Shown piece by piece: positions 17,449 to 25,351 of a DNA stretch of 64,000 bases. The position numbers and the translations under genes were made by a program. The DNA comes from Roseimicrobium sp. ORNL1 (GTDB lineage: Bacteria > Verrucomicrobiota > Verrucomicrobiia > Verrucomicrobiales > Verrucomicrobiaceae): the NCBI RefSeq assembly GCF_011044495.1, contig NZ_CP049143.1, positions 806,001 through 870,000 of the forward strand, in the 5' to 3' direction. Numbering within the stretch: position 1 is the stretch's first letter; each line of letters begins with the position of its first letter. The notes beneath the pieces are model-generated. The model searched no databases, was not told the origin of the DNA, and worked only from the letters and a program-made list of their open reading frames with translations.

Positions 17449-18675
17449 TTAGAAGAACATGCGCAGGCCGACCAGAGTGGTCCAGCCGCTGTAGTCGCCA
17501 CCGTCGCCACCGCCGCTCATGTCGTTGTACTCGGTACCGGCCATGAGCTTGAGCTTGTGGCCATAGAGGTAGTAGTTCACGCCGAGGTAGATGGCGTTGT
17601 ACTCTTCGCCGCGGCCACCGTCGGTAAGGTCGGGGGCAAGGCGCTCATAGCGGCTCTGAAGACGGAGACCGTCGTTGTCGCCGTGAGCATACTGGTAGCG
17701 AAGCACGAGCTGCACGCTGTCAGCCACGAAGACTGCAGGAGTCACCATGAAGCCCCACACATCACCCACGTTGTTGTAACCGGTGGCGGCCATGGCGTCG
17801 GTGTACACGCTCCAGCGGCCCTGCTCGATGTTCGAGTTGAGGGAGAAGGCGTGCTCATAGGAGCCGGGGCCTTCCGTGTTGGAGTCATCCGTGCTCCACT
17901 GCCAGTCGAGTTTCACAAGGGCCTTTTCCACGCCGAGGGCGGAGCCGAAGTCATAACCCACGCTGGTCTGGAACACTGCGCCGGCGTCGAAGCCGCCGAA
18001 CTCCGGATCATACTCACCGGCGAAAGCGCCGAAGGCATACACGAAGTTGTTGATCTTGCCGTTCGCCCACACACCGGTGAGTTCCGCAGGGCGGACCTGG
18101 TTCACCAGGAGGCCGCGTTCGAACACGAGGATTTCCTTGGAGGAGGTGAAGTACTCGTGAGTGAAGAACTTGGCCTTCGTCTTACCGATGCTCAGGTTGA
18201 ACTTGTCGTTCGGAGCCCAGGTCAGGTAGAGGTCATAGATGTCGCGGTAGAAGCCGTCACCCAGCTCAGGATTCGCACCGGGTTCCAGTTCGAAGTTCGG
18301 GTTCACGTCGATCTGACCTTCGAGCTTGAACTGACGAAGGATCTTCGACTTGAAGCCAAGGCGCCAGCGGCGCACTTCGATGCCACCCCAGGTGAGTTCA
18401 TCGGGACGGTCACCGGAATCAAAATCACCCTGGTCGGAGCTACCCCAAGCATACTGGAGCTGGATACGGCCCTGAAGCGAGAACTCCTGGATGAAGGGGT
18501 TCTCCTCATTCTTGTAGAGGGTGGCGAGACCCCAAATCTTGTCATAGATGGAGCGAGTGTCTTCCTTCTGCACAGCGGCTTCGAGATTCTTGCCGGAGCT
18601 GGCGACTACTTCGCCGGCCTGAACGCTGGCGCAGAGACCCGCTGAGCACAGGATCGTTGCGATTTTCAATTTCAT
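17449..18675 (-). CDS. O/P-family (phosphate-selective type) outer-membrane porin
   Basis: A 408-residue protein starting at the ATG at 18675 with a signal peptide (MKLKIATILCSAGLCASVQA). A longer frame to 18864 adds 63 residues without membrane or signal character. The mature part alternates polar and aromatic residues as beta-strands do and ends in aromatic residues (..WTTLVGLRMFF), as outer-membrane barrels usually do. It resembles the porin O/P family (PF07396), including WGGIEVRRWRLGFKSKILRQ and DIYDLYLTWAPNDKFNLSIG. Family members pass phosphate or polyphosphate, though many PVC homologues have unknown substrate. It is divergent from the sulfite dehydrogenase gene and 6 kb from the pst operon. 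Confidence 0.82.
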   Translation of the reverse strand: MKLKIATILCSAGLCASVQAGEVVASSGKNLEAAVQKEDTRSIYDKIWGLATLYKNEENPFIQEFSLQGRIQLQYAWGSSDQGDFDSGDRPDELTWGGIEVRRWRLGFKSKILRQFKLEGQIDVNPNFELEPGANPELGDGFYRDIYDLYLTWAPNDKFNLSIGKTKAKFFTHEYFTSSKEILVFERGLLVNQVRPAELTGVWANGKINNFVYAFGAFAGEYDPEFGGFDAGAVFQTSVGYDFGSALGVEKALVKLDWQWSTDDSNTEGPGSYEHAFSLNSNIEQGRWSVYTDAMAATGYNNVGDVWGFMVTPAVFVADSVQLVLRYQYAHGDNDGLRLQSRYERLAPDLTDGGRGEEYNAIYLGVNYYLYGHKLKLMAGTEYNDMSGGGDGGDYSGWTTLVGLRMFF

Positions 18676-18892
18676 GTGTGTGTGGAGTCGTTTGAGGTTG
18701 TCTGAACCAGCCCGCGTTTCCGCCGGTTGGCACGCGCCCATGTTGCGTATTGGCTTAGCGAGGTCGAGCCGGGTTATGCAACGATTCCGACACATGACCA
18801 ACGCTGAGAGGGGGCCGTTGTCTGGTGAGGTTGATTTTGAAATGCTTGCCCTTTGGTGGTCCAATCCCTAGGATTGTGACGATTCTGTAACT

Positions 18893-20113
18893 ATGGAGCC
18901 TGCATCACGACCCTCACGACGGGAGTTTTTGCGACAGACCACCCTTGCATTTGGGGCACTGGCCAGCGCATCCCACCTCACTGCGGAAGAAACAGTCACG
19001 CTTCCCTTTGAAAACGGGGAGCGCCGTCTGGTGAAGTTTCCCCAGAAGCGCCCGCTCATCCTGCTCACGCATCGCCCGCCCCAGCTGGAGACGCCCTTCT
19101 CCGTCTATCGCGAAGGCGTGCTCACGCCGAATGATGCCTTCTTCGTCCGCTATCACCTGCAGAACATCCCGCGGACCGTGGATGTGAAGACCTTCCGCCT
19201 GGAGGTGAAGGGCATGGTGAAGTCCCCTCTGACACTTTCGTTGGAAGAGTTGAAGACCCAGTTCGAAAATACCGAGGTCATCGCGGTGAACCAGTGCTCG
19301 GGAAACAGCCGCGGATTCTTCAAGCCACGCGTGGGCGGTGGCCAGCTGGCCAATGGCGCCATGGGGAATGCGCGCTGGAGTGGTGTGCGCCTGAAGGACG
19401 TGCTGAACAAGGCCGGACTGCAGGAAGGTGTGAAACAAGTGGTGTGCAATGGCATGGACACGCCGCCGCTTCCGCAGACGCCGGATTTCATCAAGGCACT
19501 CGAAATCGATCACGCGCTCGACGGCGAGATCCTCCTCGCATGGGAGATGAATGGCGAGCCGTTGCCGCTGCTGAATGGCTACCCCTTGCGCCTCGTGGTG
19601 CCGGGCTACTTCGGCACGTATTGGGTCAAGCACGTGAATGAGCTCACCGTGGTGAAGGATGTCTTCGACGGCTTCTTCATGGCCACGGGCTATCGCATTC
19701 CCGCCACGCCGGGAGGCTGCATCGAGCCGGGCACCACACCCGCGAGCACGGTGCCCATCACGCAGTTTTCCATCCGCTCCTTCATCACCAGCCACGAAAC
19801 AGGCGCGAAGGTGGAGAAGGGGAAACCAGTGCAACTCAGTGGTATTGCGTTCGATGCCGGGCGCGGCATCACAGATGTGACCGTGTCTGATGATGGCGGC
19901 AAGACGTGGCGCACCGCGACCTTGGGGAAGGATCACGGTCGCTATTCCTTCCGGCCATGGACGCTCGACTGGACACCCCCGCAAAGTGGCGAGGTGGACC
20001 TGAGGTGCCGCGCGACGAATCGCGTCGGTGAAACGCAACCGCTGGAGCCGCTGTGGAATCCCTCAGGTTACATGCGCAATGTCGTGGAGACCACGCGCGT
20101 GCAGGTGGCGTGA
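18893..20113 (+). CDS. sorA: Sulfite dehydrogenase (SorA-type) molybdopterin subunit
   Basis: A 406-residue periplasmic molybdoenzyme. The N-terminus has a twin-arginine signal (PSRREFLRQTTLAFGALASA). The sulfite oxidase fold spans about residues 90-275, with the molybdenum-ligating Cys135 in AVNQCSGNSRG and the cofactor-binding PLPLLNGYPLRLVVPGYFG segment near 222-240. The Mo-co oxidoreductase dimerisation domain (Ig-like) follows at about 300-400 (GRGITDVTVSDDGGKTW). It should oxidise sulfite to sulfate and pass electrons to the cytochrome c encoded 64 bases downstream. Homologues with other substrates exist, so sulfite is inferred from the pairing with a SorB-like cytochrome. Confidence 0.85.
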   Translation: MEPASRPSRREFLRQTTLAFGALASASHLTAEETVTLPFENGERRLVKFPQKRPLILLTHRPPQLETPFSVYREGVLTPNDAFFVRYHLQNIPRTVDVKTFRLEVKGMVKSPLTLSLEELKTQFENTEVIAVNQCSGNSRGFFKPRVGGGQLANGAMGNARWSGVRLKDVLNKAGLQEGVKQVVCNGMDTPPLPQTPDFIKALEIDHALDGEILLAWEMNGEPLPLLNGYPLRLVVPGYFGTYWVKHVNELTVVKDVFDGFFMATGYRIPATPGGCIEPGTTPASTVPITQFSIRSFITSHETGAKVEKGKPVQLSGIAFDAGRGITDVTVSDDGGKTWRTATLGKDHGRYSFRPWTLDWTPPQSGEVDLRCRATNRVGETQPLEPLWNPSGYMRNVVETTRVQVA

Positions 20114-20177
20114 GCGCAAGGCCGCCGTCGTTCGTTCCTTCGATTTCCAACATCCCCTTTCTTCCCTATCTATTTGT

Positions 20178-20519
20178 ATGAAACGTCTTCTGCCCATGCT
20201 CGCGGTGGCTGCGTTGTTGATGGCCGCACCGGCGATGTCCCTGTCCCAGGACCAGAGCCAGAACCACAACTCCGGCAATATTCCTGACTCCGCGTGGCCT
20301 GCGGAAACCGGCGTCTTCACGCAGGGTCAAGGCGTGGAGTTGGCGCAGGCGCTGTGCATGACCTGCCACTCCACCGAGTACGTCTCCACCCAGCCGCGCA
20401 TGCCCCGCAAGTTCTGGGAAGCGACCGTGAAGAAGATGAAGGACAAATACGCCGCGCCCTTGCCCGACGACACGACGGCGATTGTGGACTACCTCACGGC
20501 GACGTACGGGGTGAAGTGA
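20178..20519 (+). CDS. sorB: SorB-like monohaem cytochrome c subunit
   Basis: A 113-residue protein with a signal peptide (about residues 1-24, ending AMSLSQ) and a single c-type haem site, CMTCH at residues 60-64. The probable axial methionine is in QPRMPRKFW, and the text around it (CHSTEYVSTQPRMPRKFWEA) matches the small cytochrome of SorAB sulfite dehydrogenases. It would accept electrons from the molybdenum subunit encoded just upstream and hand them to the respiratory chain. I start at the ATG at 20178 because the longer frame overlaps sorA and lacks a signal peptide. Confidence 0.83.
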   Translation: MKRLLPMLAVAALLMAAPAMSLSQDQSQNHNSGNIPDSAWPAETGVFTQGQGVELAQALCMTCHSTEYVSTQPRMPRKFWEATVKKMKDKYAAPLPDDTTAIVDYLTATYGVK

Positions 20520-20530
20520 GGGGATCTGGA

Positions 20531-20627
20531 GAGTAGCCGATTCTCTCCGAGAATCGAGGCACGTGAAGACGTCCCTGAGTGAACGAGCGAGATGCATGCT
20601 GCGACTTTCGGAGAAAGTCGGCTACTC
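20531..20627. repeat. Palindromic repeat family C, copy 1
   Basis: The outer arms GAGTAGCCGATTCTC (from 20531) and GAAAGTCGGCTACTC (to 20627) are nearly complementary. Each arm also folds on itself: CGATTCTCTCCGAGAATCG on the left and CGACTTTCGGAGAAAGTCG on the right. A reversed copy lies at 35417. It sits between the convergent sorB and the ACT-domain gene, where it may also stop transcription. Confidence 0.75.
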
Positions 20628-20647
20628 GATGCACGCGCCCCACCGCC

Positions 20648-21133
20648 CTACCGCGTCAGCTCATCCTGCGACAGCACCTTGAACCCACACTTGCTCAGCG
20701 ACTCGCCGCCCACTTCCGGGTCATCCACGTGCAGGGCGATAAGCGGCCTGCCGCTGTTGGGCCGCACCATGAGGGGATAGGCGTGGTGGATATTAATCTC
20801 CGCCGCGAGCAGGCCACTGAGCGCGTGGCCCAGATCGTGTACGCCTTGCTTGAGCTCCACCACCACAATGGGTTTGCTGGCGCAGGAGTGCCCGGCCTCG
20901 GTGAAGACTTGCTCGGCGCGCTGTGGGTCGGTCACAATCAGGCGCACCAGCGTCAGGTCCACACTGTCCTGCACGCTGAGACCCAGCACTTCGATTTGGT
21001 GCTCATTGAGCAGCTTCACCAGGGAGAGCAGGGCCCCCACGCGGTTGTGGAGGAAGACGGAAAGCTGCCTCACCGGGGACTTCGCGTGAGTGGTGTCGGT
21101 AGCGAGAGGGGGCACATCTAGGGAGGAGCTCAT
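20648..21133 (-). CDS. Tandem ACT-domain protein
   Basis: A 161-residue protein made of two ACT domains (about residues 20-90 and 92-155): VRQLSVFLHNRVGALLSLVK.. and KPIVVVELKQGVHDLGHALSG... The N-terminal 20 residues are a loose Ser/Thr-rich stretch. Such double-ACT proteins bind amino acids and are proposed regulators in amino-acid metabolism; the pattern of a glycine in the first loop (NRVGALLSL) is kept, as in ligand-binding ACT domains. There is no attached enzyme and no biosynthetic gene next door, so the ligand is unknown. Confidence 0.8.
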   Translation of the reverse strand: MSSSLDVPPLATDTTHAKSPVRQLSVFLHNRVGALLSLVKLLNEHQIEVLGLSVQDSVDLTLVRLIVTDPQRAEQVFTEAGHSCASKPIVVVELKQGVHDLGHALSGLLAAEINIHHAYPLMVRPNSGRPLIALHVDDPEVGGESLSKCGFKVLSQDELTR

Positions 21134-21247
21134 AGGCCGTAGGCTGGCTGGTGATGGTGCTGGTGTTTGGGAGATGTTGTCGTGTGGCTGCGTGCGTGTC
21201 GCCAGTGCTGGTGCTGATGGCCTTGCGCCAATGAATGAGGAAGTCAG

Positions 21248-21270
21248 TCAATCAATCAATCAATCACTCA
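21248..21270. repeat. TCAA tetranucleotide microsatellite
   Basis: Four perfect TCAA units followed by TCACTCA lie about 115 bases upstream of the ACT-domain gene and 90 bases beyond the end of the DUF6941-like gene. A shorter TCAATCAATC is at 34621. No function is evident beyond the possibility of length variation by slippage. Confidence 0.6.
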
Positions 21271-21361
21271 CATTGTCGGAAGGAAAGCGCACACGCGCCG
21301 GGATATCGTATGAGAGAGGATCCGCGCGTTTTTTGCATGGTAATAATTTATCACCCCGCCT

Positions 21362-21793
21362 CTAGCCCGCGGGGCCCATGGTGGGTCGCATGTCCTCCAG
21401 CCGCGCGACGCGCAGTGGGAGGGAGATCACCTGCCTGCCGTTCCTCTTGATCTCAAAGCGATAGATTCCCGGCTCCTCAAAGCGGAGGTGCTGGAGATTG
21501 CGCACCAGGTTGCGGGTCACAAAGGGGACGCTGCCGGGCGGGAGGGACACATCAATGGTGGCACCCAGGGCGGACTCCGGAATGATCACCCCTCCCACTT
21601 CATCTTCCAGCTGGATGCTGAGCTGGTGCCGTCCGGCGTCCTCCGGATAAAAGAGCAGGCGCAGGGCAAGGGAGCACTGCGGATGCACCACGGGAAACTC
21701 CTGGGCGCACAGCGTATCGAAGGCTCCGAGAATGCACAGCTTGCCCGAATAGTCAGCGGCAGAGTCGCAGAGGGTCGCGAGGAGGAGTTGCAT
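21362..21793 (-). CDS. DUF6941-like hypothetical protein
   Basis: A 143-residue soluble protein starting at the ATG at 21793 (MQLLLATLCDSAADYSGKLC). The opening pattern ..LLATLCDSA..Y.GKL.ILGAFD.. and the beta-rich rest, with GIYRFEIKRNGRQVISLPLRV near the end, match the DUF6941 family as I remember it. A longer reading frame overlaps the neighbouring mrdA gene and is not believed. It lies 58 bases downstream of mrdA on the same strand. Function unknown. Confidence 0.68.
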   Translation of the reverse strand: MQLLLATLCDSAADYSGKLCILGAFDTLCAQEFPVVHPQCSLALRLLFYPEDAGRHQLSIQLEDEVGGVIIPESALGATIDVSLPPGSVPFVTRNLVRNLQHLRFEEPGIYRFEIKRNGRQVISLPLRVARLEDMRPTMGPAG

Positions 21794-21851
21794 GCAGTCT
21801 GGTCTGCCAACGGATACGCCGTGAGGCCGCCGCGCGCGACGCAAATCTCTC

Positions 21852-23963
21852 CTACCTGCCGAAGAGCTTGCGGAAAAACCCGCCAACCGTTTTTCTCTCC
21901 TGCGGGGGCGGGGGAGGGGGCGGCTGGGCCTGCAGGCCCTCCACGGCTGGCGCTCTGGAGCCGCTGCCATCGGTCTGCTCATCTTCATCAGAGATGGCGA
22001 TGGCCTTGGCAGCATTTTCAGACATGGCGAGCTGCACCAGCGGGTCATCCGGCGGGGCATTCTTGTAGATGTTCTCGAACACTTCGCTCACGATGGGCGC
22101 GGCGATGGCGCCACCGCCGACGCGTTCGCCCGGGGAGCCTTCATACACGATTGCGAAGGCATACATCGGTTCATTGGCGGGAAGGAAGCCGGTGAACCAC
22201 GCGAGCTGGCGCTCGGCGGATTCGTTCGTCTCGGGCTTCCATTGCGCGGTGCCGGTCTTGCCCGCCACCTGGATATTGATCTTGTCATCCAGCTTCGCAT
22301 TGCGGCCAGTACCGCCGGAAGCGTTTACCACGGCAATCATGCCCTTCACCACGGTCTCACGTGCCGCCGGGTCCAGGGAGATGCGGCGCTTCACCGTCAC
22401 GGGGAAGGGCTGGATCACGCGGTCCTGCGGGTCCTGCACCTGCTTCACCAGGCGTGCCTGGGGCATCACGTTTCCGTCGGCGATGCCGCACATGGCCTGC
22501 GCCACCTGCAGCGGCGTCACCAGCGTGCGTCCCTGGCCGATGGAGAGGTTCGCAATGTCACCACCCTGCATGCGGTGGCCGTACTTCTGCATCATCCACG
22601 CATCCGTGGGCACGAAGCCCGCCTGCTCGCCCTCCAGCGGGATGCCTGTCTTCTCGCCAAAACCAAAACGCTGGGCCATGTCCGTGATGGGCTGGGCTCC
22701 GATTTGCAGGCCTGCCTGGTAGAACCACGTGTTGCAGGAGCGCTTGATGGCGGTCACCACATTGATGTCGCCTTCAGGCTCCTTGTTCCAGTTGCGGAAC
22801 TCACGGTCACCAATCCACAGGCTCGTGCCGCAGTAGTAGGAGGTGCGGGGGGTGATTTCGCCCGTCTCCAGCGCTGCTTGGGAGACAATGATCTTGAACG
22901 TGGACGCCGGGGGGTACGTTCCCTGGAAGGCGCGCGGCACCAGCGGGTCGCGCTTGTCCATCTTCAGGCGCGCGTAGTTCGCATCCGTGATGCCTGGGCA
23001 GAAGAGGTTGGCGTCGTAGAGGGGATAGGAACCCATCGCCAGCACGTCACCCGTCTTCACGTCCATGATGACCATGGCGGCGCTGCGCGTGTGCTTGGCC
23101 AGTGCATTCTCCACATACTTCTGAAAGTTGTAGTCCAGCGAGGTCACCACATTGTTCCCCGGAATGGGGCGGCTCTTCACCTGCTCCACTTCCTTGGACC
23201 CGTCCGGATTGAAGAGCACCGTAGTCACACCCGGGCGGCCCTGCAGGTCCTTGTCGAATGTTTTTTCCAGGCCGCTGCGACCTTCAATTTCTTCAAAGAG
23301 TGGGTCGCCATCTTGAATCGGTCCCGTGGGGAGCTGGCGCACACGGCCGGTGTAGCCGATGATGTGCGGCGCGCACATGCCCTTCGGATAATAGCGCATG
23401 TAGGATGCCTGGAGCACCACGCCGCTGCCGGGGCGCAGCAGGTCGAAAAGCTTCAACTGCTGGTCGCCATTGATCTCCTCCAGGATGTTGTCCTGATAGG
23501 TGAAGACCAGCGGCAGCCAGCGCCTGTTCTTGTAGTGGAGGAGAAGCCGGTCGTCCGGAAGGTTCCACGCCTTGCCCAGCACCGCATTGACCTTGCGCAG
23601 GCGGGTGTGGGCGAAATCCAGAATCTCGCGGCTGGTGGCCTTCTCCCCGAGGAGGGGGAAGCTCAGTGCCAGGTACTGCACCACGCGCATCTGCGCCAGG
23701 GGCACGCCATTGCGGTCCACAATCTGGCCGCGCGGTGCCGGCACATTGAGAATGAGCGTGCGTGCCTCCGGGTCAGTGCGCCAACCAGCCTTCGACTCCT
23801 TCTTGGGAGCGGGGTCGGGGGCGGGGGTCAATTCCGGGGTCGGGGACGGTGCCTCGACGGGTACGGCTCTGAGCGTGGGTTGACTCTGCGAGGCCGCCTC
23901 CCAGACCGGTCCACAGATGAGAGCCAGCAGGGTAACGGGAAGGGTAAGGCGGGGGCCACGCAT
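21852..23963 (-). CDS. mrdA: Penicillin-binding protein 2 (peptidoglycan transpeptidase)
   Basis: A 703-residue class B penicillin-binding protein that cross-links peptidoglycan in the periplasm. It has an N-terminal hydrophobic segment (about residues 5-20) serving as signal or anchor, then a Pro-rich linker, and the dimerisation domain with LILNVPAPRGQIVDRNGVPL. The transpeptidase domain carries Ser354 in PASTFKI (SxxK), the SCN of KRSCNTWF near residue 408, and Lys569 in AGKTGTAQW (KTG). The long domain and the GRSGLEKTFDKDLQG motif fit PBP2/MrdA of the elongasome, rather than PBP3. The last 40 residues are Pro-rich then basic. I chose the ATG at 23963; residues further upstream add a non-family stretch. 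No rodA or mre gene is adjacent. Confidence 0.9.
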   Translation of the reverse strand: MRGPRLTLPVTLLALICGPVWEAASQSQPTLRAVPVEAPSPTPELTPAPDPAPKKESKAGWRTDPEARTLILNVPAPRGQIVDRNGVPLAQMRVVQYLALSFPLLGEKATSREILDFAHTRLRKVNAVLGKAWNLPDDRLLLHYKNRRWLPLVFTYQDNILEEINGDQQLKLFDLLRPGSGVVLQASYMRYYPKGMCAPHIIGYTGRVRQLPTGPIQDGDPLFEEIEGRSGLEKTFDKDLQGRPGVTTVLFNPDGSKEVEQVKSRPIPGNNVVTSLDYNFQKYVENALAKHTRSAAMVIMDVKTGDVLAMGSYPLYDANLFCPGITDANYARLKMDKRDPLVPRAFQGTYPPASTFKIIVSQAALETGEITPRTSYYCGTSLWIGDREFRNWNKEPEGDINVVTAIKRSCNTWFYQAGLQIGAQPITDMAQRFGFGEKTGIPLEGEQAGFVPTDAWMMQKYGHRMQGGDIANLSIGQGRTLVTPLQVAQAMCGIADGNVMPQARLVKQVQDPQDRVIQPFPVTVKRRISLDPAARETVVKGMIAVVNASGGTGRNAKLDDKINIQVAGKTGTAQWKPETNESAERQLAWFTGFLPANEPMYAFAIVYEGSPGERVGGGAIAAPIVSEVFENIYKNAPPDDPLVQLAMSENAAKAIAISDEDEQTDGSGSRAPAVEGLQAQPPPPPPPQERKTVGGFFRKLFGR

Positions 23964-24424
23964 GACTCGAAAACTCGACAAAGACAGAAGGTAAACTTGC
24001 GGCGAAAGCACCCCTTCGTCAAGAAGTGGCACGCATCGCTCGAGAGCCAGCACCGTCGCAGGGCGTGTGGTCAGCGTCAATCAGACGATGGTCGCACGCT
24101 CCGGTAGGGCTTGCCCTGTCAGCAGTCACCTACCTGATATCGCGCCCGGTGGGCGACAGGTTGGGTTCCGAAGAGGGGGAATTTAGGTTTTGCCTGCCAT
24201 ATTCATCTCAAATGTGAGAATGGAGGCCGTGAAGGGCCGAGTTATGTGAAAAATCGTGTCGATTTCGTCAGATTGGGACTCCCGAGGCGCCGCTGGAGCT
24301 CAACGAAGGGGCTATGTGACATTTTGTTCACCCTCGGTGGGTTGCCCGGGCTCACGCTTCCCGCAACGGTGCCTTCATGCTGGCCCAGGCCGGCTTTGCC
24401 AACACAACACCCAGATAATAAAGC
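23964..24424. other. Intergenic region upstream of mrdA and pstS
   Basis: These 460 bases separate the divergent mrdA and pstS genes. I see no gene. A TATGTGACATTTTGTTCACC stretch at 24313-24332 has one half resembling a Pho box (GTGACA then a T-run), but the second half is poor; a phosphate-starvation promoter is expected here from the operon downstream, not shown by the sequence. Confidence 0.4.
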
Positions 24425-25240
24425 ATGAAATCCACCATCATCACTTCGCTGCTCGCCATCGCCATGACGGCGGGTCTTCAGGCCCAGAGCGTCCTGCGCA
24501 TTCGCGGCTCGGACACCCTGGGCGCCAAGCTTGTTCCGCAGTGGGCGGAAGGCTTCAAGAAGCAGGGCGGCAACGTAAGCTTCGACATCGCTGCAGAAGG
24601 TTCCACCACTGCCTTCACTAACCTCTCGGCTGGTACCGCAGAAATCGGCATGTCCTCCCGCAAGGTGAAGGATGACGAGCGCACCTTCGCCAAGACCAAG
24701 GGCGTGTTCCTTCAGGAGTACAATGTCGCCTGGGACATGATCGCGGTCGTCGTGAACAAGAGCAATCCCGTGCAGAGCCTGACCAAGAAGCAGATCGCTG
24801 GCATCTTCACCGGCGCCATCAAGGACTGGAGCGAAGTGGGCGGCACCCCCGGCCCCATCTCCGTGTACACCCGCAACACCTCGTCCGGTACCTACAAGGA
24901 CTGGCAGACCCTCGCCATGGGTGGCAAGGACTACGCTTCCAGCAGCCAGAAGATGGCCGGCAATGAGCAGATCGCCCAGGAAGTCGCCAGCAACAAGAAC
25001 GGCATCGGTTATGTGGGCTTCGCCTACATCAAGGCCAAGGGCATCAAGGTGGCAGAAGTGGACGGCCATGTGCCCTCCGTGGAGTCCGTGAAGAAGTATC
25101 CCTACAGCCGCCCCACGTTCCTTTACGTGAACGGCAAGCCCGATGGCAACATCAAGGCTTTCATCGACTTCGTGACCAGCCCCGCCGGTGACAAGATCAC
25201 CGAAGTGGTTGGTTTCGTTCCGGTCTCCCAGGTGAAGTAA
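24425..25240 (+). CDS. pstS: Phosphate ABC transporter substrate-binding protein
   Basis: A 271-residue periplasmic protein with a signal peptide (MKSTIITSLLAIAMTAGLQA, cut before QSVLRI). The ligand-binding loops typical of PstS are visible: RIRGSDTLG near the N-terminus, AAEGSTTAFTNLSAGTAEIG with the GST phosphate loop, YTRNTSSGTYKDW, and GIGYVGFAY. It binds phosphate and delivers it to PstC/PstA. It is the first gene of pstS-pstC-pstA-pstB-pstB. A hairpin terminator lies directly after it, before pstC. Its GC-rich codon use is the same as that of its neighbours. Confidence 0.93.
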   Translation: MKSTIITSLLAIAMTAGLQAQSVLRIRGSDTLGAKLVPQWAEGFKKQGGNVSFDIAAEGSTTAFTNLSAGTAEIGMSSRKVKDDERTFAKTKGVFLQEYNVAWDMIAVVVNKSNPVQSLTKKQIAGIFTGAIKDWSEVGGTPGPISVYTRNTSSGTYKDWQTLAMGGKDYASSSQKMAGNEQIAQEVASNKNGIGYVGFAYIKAKGIKVAEVDGHVPSVESVKKYPYSRPTFLYVNGKPDGNIKAFIDFVTSPAGDKITEVVGFVPVSQVK

Positions 25241-25274
25241 TTCACTGAGTTATCTGACAAACGTTTCACCCGCA

Positions 25275-25317
25275 ACCCGACGGGAGACAGTGGACAACAC
25301 TTCTTCCGTCGGGTTTT
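25275..25317 (+). terminator. Intrinsic terminator or attenuator between pstS and pstC
   Basis: ACCCGACGG at 25275-25283 pairs perfectly with CCGTCGGGT at 25306-25314, across a 22-base loop, followed by TTTTCTG. It is placed inside the operon, 34 bases after the pstS stop, so partial termination would give more PstS than membrane components. Confidence 0.7.
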
Positions 25318-25351
25318 CTGTCCCGCCTAAACGTCGCAGCCATTTCCTTGC

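Noticed and set aside
17368-18645. 425-residue frame on the plus strand
   Set aside because: Antisense to the O/P porin; Val/His/Glu-rich composition typical of a shadow frame.
20555-20567. GGCACGTGAAG as a possible parS site
   Set aside because: Only the central CACGTG core fits; the flanking TGTTT and AAACA halves are missing, and it lies within palindrome family C.
22242-24107. 621-residue frame on the plus strand
   Set aside because: Fully antisense to mrdA, whose active-site motifs are all present on the minus strand.
24313-24332. Possible Pho box upstream of pstS
   Set aside because: Only one half-site resembles the consensus; the second repeat is too poor to call.
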